This document shows, one piece after another, positions 34,854 to 42,509 of a DNA stretch of 64,000 bases. The stretch comes from a candidate division WOR-1 bacterium RIFOXYB2_FULL_45_9 (lineage in GTDB: Bacteria > Margulisbacteria > WOR-1 > O2-12-FULL-45-9 > XYB2-FULL-48-7), in assembly GCA_001771575.1 (NCBI GenBank), contig MEUD01000001.1:1-64000 (forward strand). The letters run 5' to 3'. The notes under the pieces are model-generated. The model was not told the DNA's origin. It saw only the letters and a list, made by a program, of their open reading frames with translations, and did no database searches. Numbering within the stretch: position 1 is the stretch's first letter; each line of letters begins with the position of its first letter. The position numbers were made by a program, and so were the translations under genes.

Positions 34854-36236
34854 TTGAAAGAAGCGTGCGGCGTCTACGGGATCTATTCCTATAATGGTGA
34901 TCCTCTGGCCAAACTGGTCTATTACGGCTTGTATGCCCTTCAGCATCGAGGGCAGGAATCGGCCGGGATCTTTGCTTCAGACGGAAAAGAATTTCTCGGC
35001 CACGTCGGTATGGGACTGGTCAACGTTGTTTTTAACGAAGAGATCATCAGCAAGATCACCGGTCACATCGCTTTGGGCCACGTCCGTTATTCAACCACCG
35101 GGACCTCGACCCTCTGCAACGCCCAGCCGATAATTGTTCAGTCCAAATGGGGGCCGTTTGCTCTGGCCCACAACGGCAACCTTGTCAATACCGATGAGCT
35201 TAAAGGTGGACTGTCCGGTTATAAGCTCAAAGGGACGACCGATTCGGAGCTGATCGCCGGGCTGATCGCTTGTTCTGAAGAGAAAAGTTTTGAGGAGGCT
35301 CTACTCGCTACGATCAATAAATGCCGGGGTGCTTTTTCAGTGGTGGTCATGACACTCGATAAGCTTTACGGCTTCCGTGACCAGCAGGGGATGCGGCCGC
35401 TTTGTCTTGGTCGTCGCGGCGATTCCTATATTATTTCTTCGGAGACTTGCGGTTTAGATGTCATTGGGGCCGAGTTTGTCCGCGAGATCAGTAACGGCGA
35501 GCTGGTGATCATTGACCAGAACGGCCTGCAGTCTAAGACCTGGTGCCGCGGCGAACGCCCGGCCCTCTGTGTGTTTGAGTTTATTTATTTTGCCCGGCCG
35601 GACAGTTTGATCGACGGCAGGAGCTTTCATGACGTCCGGGTCCATCTTGGAAAATATTTGGCCAAGGAACAGCCGGCGGAGGCGGAGATGGTCATTGCCA
35701 TTCCCGATTCAGGCATTCCGGCGGCGATCGGTTTTTCCAAAGAGGCCAAAATCCCGTTTGCCGATGGATTGATCAAGAACCGCTATATCGGGCGGACCTT
35801 TATCCAGCCGACCCAGAGCTTGCGGGAGATCGGGGTTAAGATGAAGCTCAACCCGATCCGCGACGCGATCCGCGGCCGAAAAATGGTCGTGATCGACGAT
35901 TCGATCGTTCGGGGGACAACCTCGCGGCAGATCGTCAGGCTGCTGCGCGATGCCGGCGCGCGGGAGATCCATTTTCGGGTCTCGTCGCCTCCGATCACCT
36001 GTCCTTGTTTTTACGGGGTCGACATGGCGACCCGGTCCGAACTGATCGCCGCCAATTTGTCGGTCGAAGGGATCCGCAAATACATTGAGGCCGACAGTCT
36101 GGGATATCTTAGCATTCACAGCTTGGTCAGGGCGGTTAATTTACCAAAGGAAAGGCTTTGTCTGGCCTGTTTGAATGGGGAATATCCGGTCAAAGTCCCG
36201 GAGCGTCTGGAGAGCTTAAAGCTTGTTTTTAAATAA
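34854..36236 (+). CDS. purF: Amidophosphoribosyltransferase
   Basis: This 460-residue enzyme performs the first committed step of purine synthesis, using glutamine and PRPP. The start is TTG at 34854. The nucleophile would be Cys5 in KEACGVYGIY, exposed after removal of a 4-residue propeptide. The glutaminase half has LGHVRYSTTGTS and LAHNGNL; the PRPP site reads VVIDDSIVRGTTSRQIV. Late Cys residues (CPCF, CLACLNG) suggest the B. subtilis-type [4Fe-4S] form, which is oxygen-sensitive. It is followed by a zinc-ribbon gene and purM. Confidence 0.96.
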   Translation: MKEACGVYGIYSYNGDPLAKLVYYGLYALQHRGQESAGIFASDGKEFLGHVGMGLVNVVFNEEIISKITGHIALGHVRYSTTGTSTLCNAQPIIVQSKWGPFALAHNGNLVNTDELKGGLSGYKLKGTTDSELIAGLIACSEEKSFEEALLATINKCRGAFSVVVMTLDKLYGFRDQQGMRPLCLGRRGDSYIISSETCGLDVIGAEFVREISNGELVIIDQNGLQSKTWCRGERPALCVFEFIYFARPDSLIDGRSFHDVRVHLGKYLAKEQPAEAEMVIAIPDSGIPAAIGFSKEAKIPFADGLIKNRYIGRTFIQPTQSLREIGVKMKLNPIRDAIRGRKMVVIDDSIVRGTTSRQIVRLLRDAGAREIHFRVSSPPITCPCFYGVDMATRSELIAANLSVEGIRKYIEADSLGYLSIHSLVRAVNLPKERLCLACLNGEYPVKVPERLESLKLVFK

Positions 36237-36254
36237 TTTAAGGAGGTGACGGCG

Positions 36255-36449
36255 GTGAGCGAACAAACATTTCCTAGGTGCGAAAAATGCGAAAAAGGGG
36301 TCCTGGTCCCACTGTCTGATTTCAGTAATAACGCGGTTTCTATCAAGTACAAGGCCTGGGCTTGTACGAATAAAGAGTGCCGGTTCTTCATTGTTCTGCG
36401 GGGTGGCGACGTCTACTACGGAACAGCGACGGCGGAAGCGGCCAGATAA
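36255..36449 (+). CDS. Small zinc-ribbon protein between purF and purM
   Basis: This 64-residue protein starts at GTG 36255, 8 bases after a full-length Shine-Dalgarno match (AAGGAGGTGA at 36240-36249). An earlier GTG (36246) falls within that match. Two Cys pairs (CEKC near residue 9 and CTNKEC near residue 36) form a likely zinc ribbon. No known family is recognised. The strong ribosome site and its position inside the purine operon argue for a real gene. It may bind RNA, a ribosome or another protein; no role can be assigned. Confidence 0.75.
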   Translation: MSEQTFPRCEKCEKGVLVPLSDFSNNAVSIKYKAWACTNKECRFFIVLRGGDVYYGTATAEAAR

Positions 36450-36460
36450 AGGGGTTTAAA

Positions 36461-37444
36461 ATGATCACATATAAACAGGCTGGAGTCGATATCGAAGCCG
36501 GATACGAAGTCGTCCGCCGGATCAAAAAGGTGGCTAAAGGGATTGGCTCGTTCGGCGGGCTTTTTCCGTTCGGCAAGCAGTATTTGGTTGGAGCGACGGA
36601 CGGAGTAGGAACTAAATTAAAACTGGCATTCATGCTTAACAAGCATGATACGATCGGTATTGACCTGGTGGCGATGAACGTTGACGACGTGGTGGCGATG
36701 GGGGCAAAACCTCTTTTTTTCCTGGACTACATCGGGACCCAAAAAGTTGAGCCCGGGGTGATCGAAAAGATCGTGAAGGGGATCGTTGAAGGGTGCCGCC
36801 AATCCGGAGTGGAGCTGGTCGGCGGCGAAACGGCCGAACTTCCCGACATGTACCATAAGGGAGAATACGACCTGGCCGGCTTCGCGGTCGGAGTGGTCGA
36901 CAAGAACAAGGTGATCAACGGATCGACGATCAGGGAAGGGGATAAGATCATCGGGCTGGCGTCGTCGGGACTGCACAGCAACGGGTATACTCTGGCCCGG
37001 AAAGTGATCTTTGAAAAAGCCAGTCTTGGCCCGGGCGATAAGATCGATGACTTTAACAAGTCGATCGGCGAAGTCCTTTTGACCCCGACCCGGATCTACG
37101 CCGCGCTGATCCTGGAGCTGATCAATAAGTTCACCATCAAAGGGATCGCTCACGTGACCGGCGGCGGCATCCCGGAGAATCTGGGGCGGGTTATTCCGCC
37201 CAAAAGACAGGCGGTCATTGAGCTCAACTCCTGGGAGATTCCCAGGATCTTCAAGCTGATCAAAAAACTTGGTGAGGTCGACCATGCCGAAATGTACAAG
37301 ACCTTCAACATGGGGATCGGTATGATCCTGGTCGTTCCGGCTAAAGAGACCGACAAGCTTCTTGATCTCCTGGCGAAGAAAAAGGAAAAAGCGTTCTTGA
37401 TCGGTGAGATCTCGAAGGGGAATCAGGAAGTTATTATAATTTAA
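36461..37444 (+). CDS. purM: Phosphoribosylformylglycinamidine cyclo-ligase
   Basis: This 327-residue AIR synthetase closes the imidazole ring in purine synthesis. ATP/substrate motifs GATDGVGTKLKLAF, GIDLVAMNVDDVVAMGAKPLFFLDYI, GGETAELPDMY and HVTGGGIPENL are all present. The ATG at 36461 matches the family start (ITYKQAGVDIEAG) and has AAAGGGG upstream; the open frame upstream is a shadow of the zinc-ribbon gene. A cloverleaf repeat separates it from purN. Confidence 0.96.
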   Translation: MITYKQAGVDIEAGYEVVRRIKKVAKGIGSFGGLFPFGKQYLVGATDGVGTKLKLAFMLNKHDTIGIDLVAMNVDDVVAMGAKPLFFLDYIGTQKVEPGVIEKIVKGIVEGCRQSGVELVGGETAELPDMYHKGEYDLAGFAVGVVDKNKVINGSTIREGDKIIGLASSGLHSNGYTLARKVIFEKASLGPGDKIDDFNKSIGEVLLTPTRIYAALILELINKFTIKGIAHVTGGGIPENLGRVIPPKRQAVIELNSWEIPRIFKLIKKLGEVDHAEMYKTFNMGIGMILVVPAKETDKLLDLLAKKKEKAFLIGEISKGNQEVIII

Positions 37445-37508
37445 ACCCCCTCTGCCTCCATTTCGTTTCGGCTTCTCCCCCTTAGCAAGGGGGAGATCGA
37501 GAGGGAGT
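37445..37508 (+). repeat. Cloverleaf palindromic element, copy 1 (purM-purN)
   Basis: The outer arms ACCCCCTCT (37445-37453) and AGAGGGAGT (37500-37508) pair at 8 of 9 positions. Inside is a 9-bp hairpin with a 3-base loop (37475-37483 with 37487-37495, CTCCCCCTT/AAGGGGGAG). Between the left arm and this hairpin lies a CGTTTCGG-containing segment shared with the other copies. Confidence 0.85.
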
Positions 37509-37525
37509 CAAGAAGGATTGAGTAA

Positions 37526-38128
37526 ATGCTTAAATTAGGAATTTTAATTTCAGGGGAAGGCTCGAACCTTCAGGCGATAATTAACGCTTGCGAAAGCGAC
37601 AGGATACCCGGCAAGGTCGTTGTTGTTATCTCCAACAACCCAGATGCGCATGGTTTGGAGAGAGCCAAAAAACACAATATTCCGGTTTTCGCGATCGACC
37701 ATAGGAGCTACTCCGACCGAAATACCTACGAATTGGAGATCGTGAAAGTTCTCCAGCAACACGAAGTGGAACTGGTCTGCCTGGCCGGTTATATGCGGAT
37801 CGTTGGAGAGGTCCTGCTCCAGCGCTACCGCGGCAAAATGATCAATATTCATCCCTCGCTTCTCCCTTCATTTCCCGGACTTCACGCCCAACGACAGGCG
37901 CTTGAGCACGGCGTCCTGATCACCGGCTGTACCGTTCATTATGTCGACGAGGGGTGCGATACCGGGCCGATTATTATTCAATCCGCTGTGCCAATTATGG
38001 AAAAAGACGACGAAAATACTTTGGCGGAAAGGATCCTTGCGCAGGAACACGCGATCTATCCGGAAGCGATCAGGCTGATCGCTGAAGATAAATTGAAAAT
38101 AGAGGGGAGAATAGTGAAATTGAAATGA
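37526..38128 (+). CDS. purN: Phosphoribosylglycinamide formyltransferase
   Basis: This 200-residue enzyme transfers a formyl group from 10-formyl-THF to GAR. The family N-terminus LGILISGEGSNLQAII, the catalytic region CLAGYMRIV, NIHPSLLPSFPG and the GCTVHYVDEGCDTGPIIIQ segment are all present, with Asn-His-Asp catalytic residues in place. It overlaps purH by 4 bases (ATGA). The purM-purN gap holds a cloverleaf repeat, so the operon may be structured there. Confidence 0.96.
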   Translation: MLKLGILISGEGSNLQAIINACESDRIPGKVVVVISNNPDAHGLERAKKHNIPVFAIDHRSYSDRNTYELEIVKVLQQHEVELVCLAGYMRIVGEVLLQRYRGKMINIHPSLLPSFPGLHAQRQALEHGVLITGCTVHYVDEGCDTGPIIIQSAVPIMEKDDENTLAERILAQEHAIYPEAIRLIAEDKLKIEGRIVKLK

Positions 38129-39714
38129 AAAAGAAAAAACGAGGCACGAGAAACGGGATACGCGAGAAGAGATACGCTTTAATTTCAGTATGGGAAAAGA
38201 CAGGGCTTGATAAATTTGCCAAAGAATTGATCGATCTTGGGTTTGAGCTAATCTCTTCGGGTGGGACTGCGGAATACTTGAAGAACGTCGGGATCAAAGC
38301 GACCGAGGTCTCCAAACTGACCAAATATCCTCATATGCTCGGCGGCCGGGTCAAGACCCTTCATCCGATCATTCACGGGGGGATCCTGGCCGATCGGACC
38401 AATCCGGAGCATTTAAAGGAGCTTAAGAAATTCAAGATCGATCCTTTTGATCTGGTGGTCTGCAACCTTTATCCGTTCGAGAAGGTTATTTCCAGGAAAA
38501 AATTCACTCATGACGAAGCGATCGAGAACATCGATATCGGTGGACCGTCGATGGTCCGCGGCGCTGCCAAAAACCATAAGAACGTCGGGATCGTCGTTGA
38601 TCCGGCCGACTATGGGAAAATAATTGAAGAATTAAAGAATACCGGGGTGCTTTCCCTGTCGACCAAAGAAAACCTGGCGCTTAAAGCTTACAAACATACC
38701 GCTCAATATGACGCGCTGATCGCCCAATATTTATCGGGTCGGGCCAAAGGGGAGGAGAAATTCCCCAAAGGGCTTTCAATTCAATTGGAAAAGATCCAGG
38801 ACCTCCGCTACGGGGAGAACCCTCACCAGCAGGCGGCGCTCTACAGGGAGAGGGGTGGGAGGGATGAGGGGCGAGTGACGGATGGCAAACAACTGCACGG
38901 CAAAGAGCTCTCGTTCAATAACATCGTTGACATGGAGTCGGCCTGGAGTGCCGCCAATTATTTTGTCGAGCCGACAATTTGCATCGTCAAGCACAGCAAT
39001 CCCTGCGGTTTGGCCAAGGCCAAACTTTTGGTCGACGCTTATAAGCTCGCTCTGGCGTCGGATCCGGTCTCGGCTTTTGGCGGGATTATCTCGGCTAATC
39101 GCCGGATCGATGAAGCGACGGCCAAAGAGGTCGCCAAGCTGTTCGTGGAAGTGATCATTGCCCCGGCTTATACCCCGCAGGCCCTTGCCATCCTGAAAGT
39201 GAAGGCGAACCTTAGGATAATTGAAATGGGGACGGGTTCGGTCAATAAACCGTTCCAGGGGCTTGATTATAAACGGGTCAGTGGTGGCCTGCTGGTGCAA
39301 GACGCCGACCTGGCCCAGCTGGCGGTCAACGAGGTTAAAGTGGTTACCAAGCGCCAGCCGACGGTTGCCGAACTTGACGATCTCTTTTTTGCCTGGGGAG
39401 CGGCCAAATACGTTAAATCCAACGCCATTGTCCTGGTCAAAGATGGCGCGACGGTCGGAGTCGGCGCGGGACAGATGTCGCGCATCGATTCGACCGAGAT
39501 AGCGGTCAAAAAAGCGGGAGATAAGGCCAAGGGGTCGGTTCTGGCGTCCGACGCGTTTTTTCCTTTTTCCGACGTGGTGGAAGCGGCGGCAAAGAACGGG
39601 ATTACTGCCATCATTCAGCCTGGAGGGGCCAAACGAGATCAGGAATCGATCGACATGGCGGACAAACATAAAATTGCTATGGTCTTTACCGGACGGAGAC
39701 ACTTTAGGCATTAA
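38125..39714 (+). CDS. purH: Bifunctional AICAR transformylase/IMP cyclohydrolase
   Basis: This 529-residue enzyme catalyses the last two steps to IMP. The MGS-like cyclohydrolase domain has KTGLDKFAKELIDLGFELIS and GGRVKTLHPIIHGG. The transformylase half has the KHSNPCGLA motif, ASDPVSAFGGIIS, and the C-terminal TGRRHFRH. Residues 1-17 precede the usual start of this family and are encoded by tandem 7-base repeats (38139-38173). A second unusual Gly/Arg/Asp-rich stretch lies at 38849-38883 between NPHQQAALYR and KQLHGKELS. Confidence 0.96.
   Translation: MKKKKRGTRNGIREKRYALISVWEKTGLDKFAKELIDLGFELISSGGTAEYLKNVGIKATEVSKLTKYPHMLGGRVKTLHPIIHGGILADRTNPEHLKELKKFKIDPFDLVVCNLYPFEKVISRKKFTHDEAIENIDIGGPSMVRGAAKNHKNVGIVVDPADYGKIIEELKNTGVLSLSTKENLALKAYKHTAQYDALIAQYLSGRAKGEEKFPKGLSIQLEKIQDLRYGENPHQQAALYRERGGRDEGRVTDGKQLHGKELSFNNIVDMESAWSAANYFVEPTICIVKHSNPCGLAKAKLLVDAYKLALASDPVSAFGGIISANRRIDEATAKEVAKLFVEVIIAPAYTPQALAILKVKANLRIIEMGTGSVNKPFQGLDYKRVSGGLLVQDADLAQLAVNEVKVVTKRQPTVAELDDLFFAWGAAKYVKSNAIVLVKDGATVGVGAGQMSRIDSTEIAVKKAGDKAKGSVLASDAFFPFSDVVEAAAKNGITAIIQPGGAKRDQESIDMADKHKIAMVFTGRRHFRH
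38139..38173 (+). repeat. Five tandem heptamers at purH 5' end
   Basis: Five 7-base units: acgaggc, acgagaa, acgggat, acgcgag, aagagat. They encode a basic stretch before the conserved RYALISVWEK start of PurH. The acgggat unit is identical to one in the rdgB array. Confidence 0.75.
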
Positions 39715-39716
39715 GA

Positions 39717-39780
39717 ACTCACCCCCTGTCCCCCTCTCTTTTTATGAGAGGGGTGCCGAACGAAGTGAGGCGGGGTGAGT
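39717..39780 (-). repeat. Cloverleaf palindromic element, copy 2 (after purH)
   Basis: Outer arms ACTCACCCC (39717-39725) and GGGGTGAGT (39772-39780) pair perfectly over 9 bp. An inner hairpin pairs CCCCTCTC (39731-39738) with GAGAGGGG (39746-39753). A CGAACGAAGTGAGG segment is the reverse complement of the corresponding part of copy 3, so this copy is in the opposite orientation. Confidence 0.85.
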
Positions 39781-39801
39781 TAATAGGAGGAAAAAGGAAA
39801 T

Positions 39802-40998
39802 ATGAAAAAGCTTCTTATTCTTTGGTCATTATTGTTATTAGTAGTTAGTTACTCTTCCGCCCAAACTATTCCGGTGACTACGACAATTAATTCGTCCAGC
39901 ACTGGCCCGACCACCTTTAATTCCGACATTGGAGGGATCAGCATCAGTTATACCAGGGTCGGGACCAGTGATGTTATGTCTTTGACCTGGCGGCCGGACT
40001 TTAAATATGGTTTTTGGTCTACCGGTTTTGACGTCAATGTCGCTCTTGGAGCGAACAAGACCACTGATTACCAGAACGTCGTTTTTCGCTATGTTGAATA
40101 CGATGATACCCAGAAAGGGTTGCGCTACGGCGTCCTTGACGGTGTGACCATTGGTCACGGCTTGATCATGAAGAATTACACTACCCGGAAAGGTCCGGCG
40201 ATCATGTTGAATAACGACCAACTGGGCTTTAAGGGACATCTTGATTTTGACCGGTATGTGGTCCGCGGGATGGCGACAAAATCCAACCTTTATTATGCGA
40301 GGGTGGAAGAGCGGATCAATCCAATGCTGACCCTGGGCCAATACTACGTGACCGACACGACCGGCCGAACGATTAGCTTAAGCGGGAGCGGCGTCAAACA
40401 GTATCCGTCTGTTTCCGCAGTTGGCCTCGATGCCTTGATGCCTTTACCCTTGAATTTTGAAGGTTATGCTGAAGCGGGCCAGATTCTCAATCATGGCTCC
40501 GGGGTATCGGCCGGTCTCTCCTGGGCGTATGACCTGATGGTCGCTAACGCGTCGTTAAGTGTTGAATACCGGATCTTTGACAAAGGTTTTGTCCCCGGTT
40601 ATTTCGGTTCGGAATATGAATTTAATCCGATCGACCTTGCTTCCGTTGAAGCGGCGTCTAAGCCGCGCAACGGCTTCCTGGCGCAATTTGGCTTGAACGC
40701 TCTTGGCCTGGCCAAGCTTGGCGTAGCTTATGAAAGCTATACCGACAGCAACTCCGCTCTTTCGGTTGACCTCACTGCGAAATTAAACGAACAGGTCTTT
40801 GTCAGGGGGTATTGCAGTCAGCCGAACTTTGTTGATTTCCGCTCGCTCTCTCTCGAGCAGGGGGCGGTAATGGGGGCAGACGTCGCTTATAAACTTAACG
40901 CCAATACCAGTCTGATCACTCACTTCAAGAAGCAGTTTAATTCTTCGACCGGGCAAGTGGAAGAAGCGCAGTATTACGAAATTTCGTTGAGTTTCTGA
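39802..40998 (+). CDS. Secreted beta-barrel outer-membrane protein, unknown function
   Basis: This 398-residue protein has a signal peptide of about 20 residues (cleavage after SSA). Alternating hydrophobic/polar strands run throughout (for example ISISYTRVGTSDVMSLTW), and the C-terminus is EISLSF, typical for insertion by BamA. No named family is recognised. AGGAGG lies upstream of the ATG. Its stop is next to the stop of the opposite-strand gene. It is one of four putative outer-membrane barrels here. Confidence 0.7.
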   Translation: MKKLLILWSLLLLVVSYSSAQTIPVTTTINSSSTGPTTFNSDIGGISISYTRVGTSDVMSLTWRPDFKYGFWSTGFDVNVALGANKTTDYQNVVFRYVEYDDTQKGLRYGVLDGVTIGHGLIMKNYTTRKGPAIMLNNDQLGFKGHLDFDRYVVRGMATKSNLYYARVEERINPMLTLGQYYVTDTTGRTISLSGSGVKQYPSVSAVGLDALMPLPLNFEGYAEAGQILNHGSGVSAGLSWAYDLMVANASLSVEYRIFDKGFVPGYFGSEYEFNPIDLASVEAASKPRNGFLAQFGLNALGLAKLGVAYESYTDSNSALSVDLTAKLNEQVFVRGYCSQPNFVDFRSLSLEQGAVMGADVAYKLNANTSLITHFKKQFNSSTGQVEEAQYYEISLSF

Positions 40999-41925
40999 TT
41001 AATTAAGGATCGCCTTGCTGATAGCGTCAAGATAAGCTTTGACGGCAAAGGCTTTTTCCGGAGAATTCTCTTCAAGCCGCCTTAAAACGATCTTCCTTTC
41101 AGCCCGTTCCATGACGCGGAGGCTTTCGGCGATCGACTCGCAGTCGACTTCAGCCAGACGGGACGAAAGCGCTTCTTCGGTCACCCGCCAATTGGTACCG
41201 GACAGGTAAAAATTCAAAAAACTCCCGGTAAAAAACACGAATAAAACTCCGGATAGGACGGTTTGCGCGGTCGAAGCGCTCCCAAAATATAGCAAGACGC
41301 TGATAATTGTGCCGGTTGCCAAGCCGCGGTAAATGATCGGTAATGATTTTTTTGTTTGGATTCGTTCCCGTCGTTGCCGGCAATATTGTTCAAAATATAA
41401 ATGTAACTCATCGATGTTGGCCGCTTTTTCGGCCGGTTCCGCCGGAGGAACATAAGGCGAAACGGAGCATGGGAGGCTTCTTAGCCAGGGAGAAACGGGG
41501 AGCGATGTTCTTGTTAGGACCAATGAGACCGTCGCCAGGGAAAGAGCGTGATTTGATGTTGTCGTGGCCCAGGTGGATATCCCAATAGTATATTTGCTTT
41601 CCTGGTCGGATATTTTACATTCGAATAAATGGGGGATTGGGGTTACGATTTTTCCAGTTTCATCAATGGTTATTTCAAGATAGGTCGATTTGTCGGCCAT
41701 TGTTGGAAAATAAATGTCGCAATTCTTTAACCCCCCGACCAGGATCGTTGCTCCCTTTGGGAGGGGAAAAGATCTTGCTCCTAAATTGATGGCCCAATCG
41801 CCGCGGCTTTCCGGTTCCCGCAATCGTTTGCTGATCACCGCCGGCAGGTTGATCTTTCCTTGCCGCGAGCCGGTCGCTCGTATTAATATTGGTTTACCGC
41901 TCGAAAGAGGAGGAAGGTGTTTCAT
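40999..41925 (-). CDS. Membrane protein with two C-terminal helices, unknown function
   Basis: This 308-residue protein is not recognised. Residues 1-180 are soluble and beta-rich; a stretch around ILVGGLKNCDIYFPTMADKS recalls an FHA or similar beta-sandwich, but the match is weak. Two membrane segments lie at about 213-230 and 232-250. A charged helical tail (about 255-308, many Glu/Arg) would be cytoplasmic. It lies 35 bases downstream of tsaC on the same strand. No ribosome site is obvious, so the start is uncertain. Confidence 0.6.
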   Translation of the reverse strand: MKHLPPLSSGKPILIRATGSRQGKINLPAVISKRLREPESRGDWAINLGARSFPLPKGATILVGGLKNCDIYFPTMADKSTYLEITIDETGKIVTPIPHLFECKISDQESKYTIGISTWATTTSNHALSLATVSLVLTRTSLPVSPWLRSLPCSVSPYVPPAEPAEKAANIDELHLYFEQYCRQRRERIQTKKSLPIIYRGLATGTIISVLLYFGSASTAQTVLSGVLFVFFTGSFLNFYLSGTNWRVTEEALSSRLAEVDCESIAESLRVMERAERKIVLRRLEENSPEKAFAVKAYLDAISKAILN

Positions 41926-41960
41926 GTCAATATGTCGGCGATCAGAGGGGAATATTTCAA

Positions 41961-42476
41961 CTATGTTCTTAAAATAATCTTCTTTTTGCCGGTAAGATCA
42001 ATTACCCGGGATGCTTTTCCCTTCTTTGCTTTGCCGCCATCGATCACCAGATCGAGGGTGGGGAGGGAGGCGACGACTTCCAGCGCGGTTAAAGCCGGTT
42101 TCTCCCCCGATTCGTTAGCCGAGGTTGCGGCCAGCGGGCCGGTTTTTCTCAAAAGCTTAAGCGTTAAAGGGTGTTTCGGAATTCGTATCCCAATTGTCTT
42201 TTTCCCTTTAAGGGTCGGCAGTACCAGGGTTAAGGGGCCAGGCCATGATTTTTTTGCGCACGAGAGCGCCTGGGGACTGAATTTTGCCAGTTTTCTGGCT
42301 TCAGCTAATGAGGAAACGAGTACTTGTAGTGGCTTGTTTTTAGGTCTTTTCTTGAGCTTATAGACCTTGTTGATCCCTCTGCGACTGCCGATCAGCGCGC
42401 CGATCCCGTAGACGGTTTCGGTCGGAAAAGCGATCACCCCGCCTGACTTTAAAATAGTTAACGCCTCTTTGAGCAT
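41961..42476 (-). CDS. tsaC: Threonylcarbamoyl-AMP synthase (TsaC/YrdC)
   Basis: This 171-residue enzyme makes threonylcarbamoyl-AMP from Thr, bicarbonate and ATP for the t6A modification of ANN-decoding tRNAs. The family signature is GGVIAFPTETVYGIGAL, followed by VYKLKKRPKNKPLQVLV, SWPGPLTLVLP and ATSANESGEKPA. It is the short YrdC form without the Sua5 C-terminal domain. A TATACT box 6 bases upstream suggests a leaderless start. Confidence 0.93.
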   Translation of the reverse strand: MLKEALTILKSGGVIAFPTETVYGIGALIGSRRGINKVYKLKKRPKNKPLQVLVSSLAEARKLAKFSPQALSCAKKSWPGPLTLVLPTLKGKKTIGIRIPKHPLTLKLLRKTGPLAATSANESGEKPALTALEVVASLPTLDLVIDGGKAKKGKASRVIDLTGKKKIILRT

Positions 42477-42482
42477 GATATC

Positions 42483-42488
42483 AGTATA
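42483..42488 (-). promoter_or_regulatory. -10 box for tsaC, leaderless
   Basis: The minus-strand TATACT ends 6 bases before the tsaC ATG (42476). No ribosome site is present. It lies within 15 bases of the divergent -10 for the deacetylase gene. Confidence 0.45.
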
Positions 42489-42491
42489 ACA

Positions 42492-42500
42492 TGATAAAAT
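42492..42500 (+). promoter_or_regulatory. Extended -10 for deacetylase gene, leaderless
   Basis: TGATAAAAT (TGn plus TAAAAT) ends 9 bases before ATG 42510, without a ribosome site. It is divergent from the tsaC -10. Confidence 0.5.
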
Positions 42501-42509
42501 ATCAAAACT

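Noticed and set aside
36617-37285. 222-residue open frame opposite purM
   Set aside because: It is antisense to a fully conserved enzyme and shows the charge pattern of reverse-frame translation.
37445-37508. Repeats at 37.4, 39.7 and 56.6 kb considered as CRISPR or as terminators
   Set aside because: Copies are far apart, not in a spaced array, and lack T-tracts. They are multi-arm palindromes shared between loci, better explained as REP-like elements.
38776-39711. 311-residue open frame opposite purH
   Set aside because: It is antisense to the conserved transformylase domain, and its His/Arg/Asp-rich translation has no recognisable motif.
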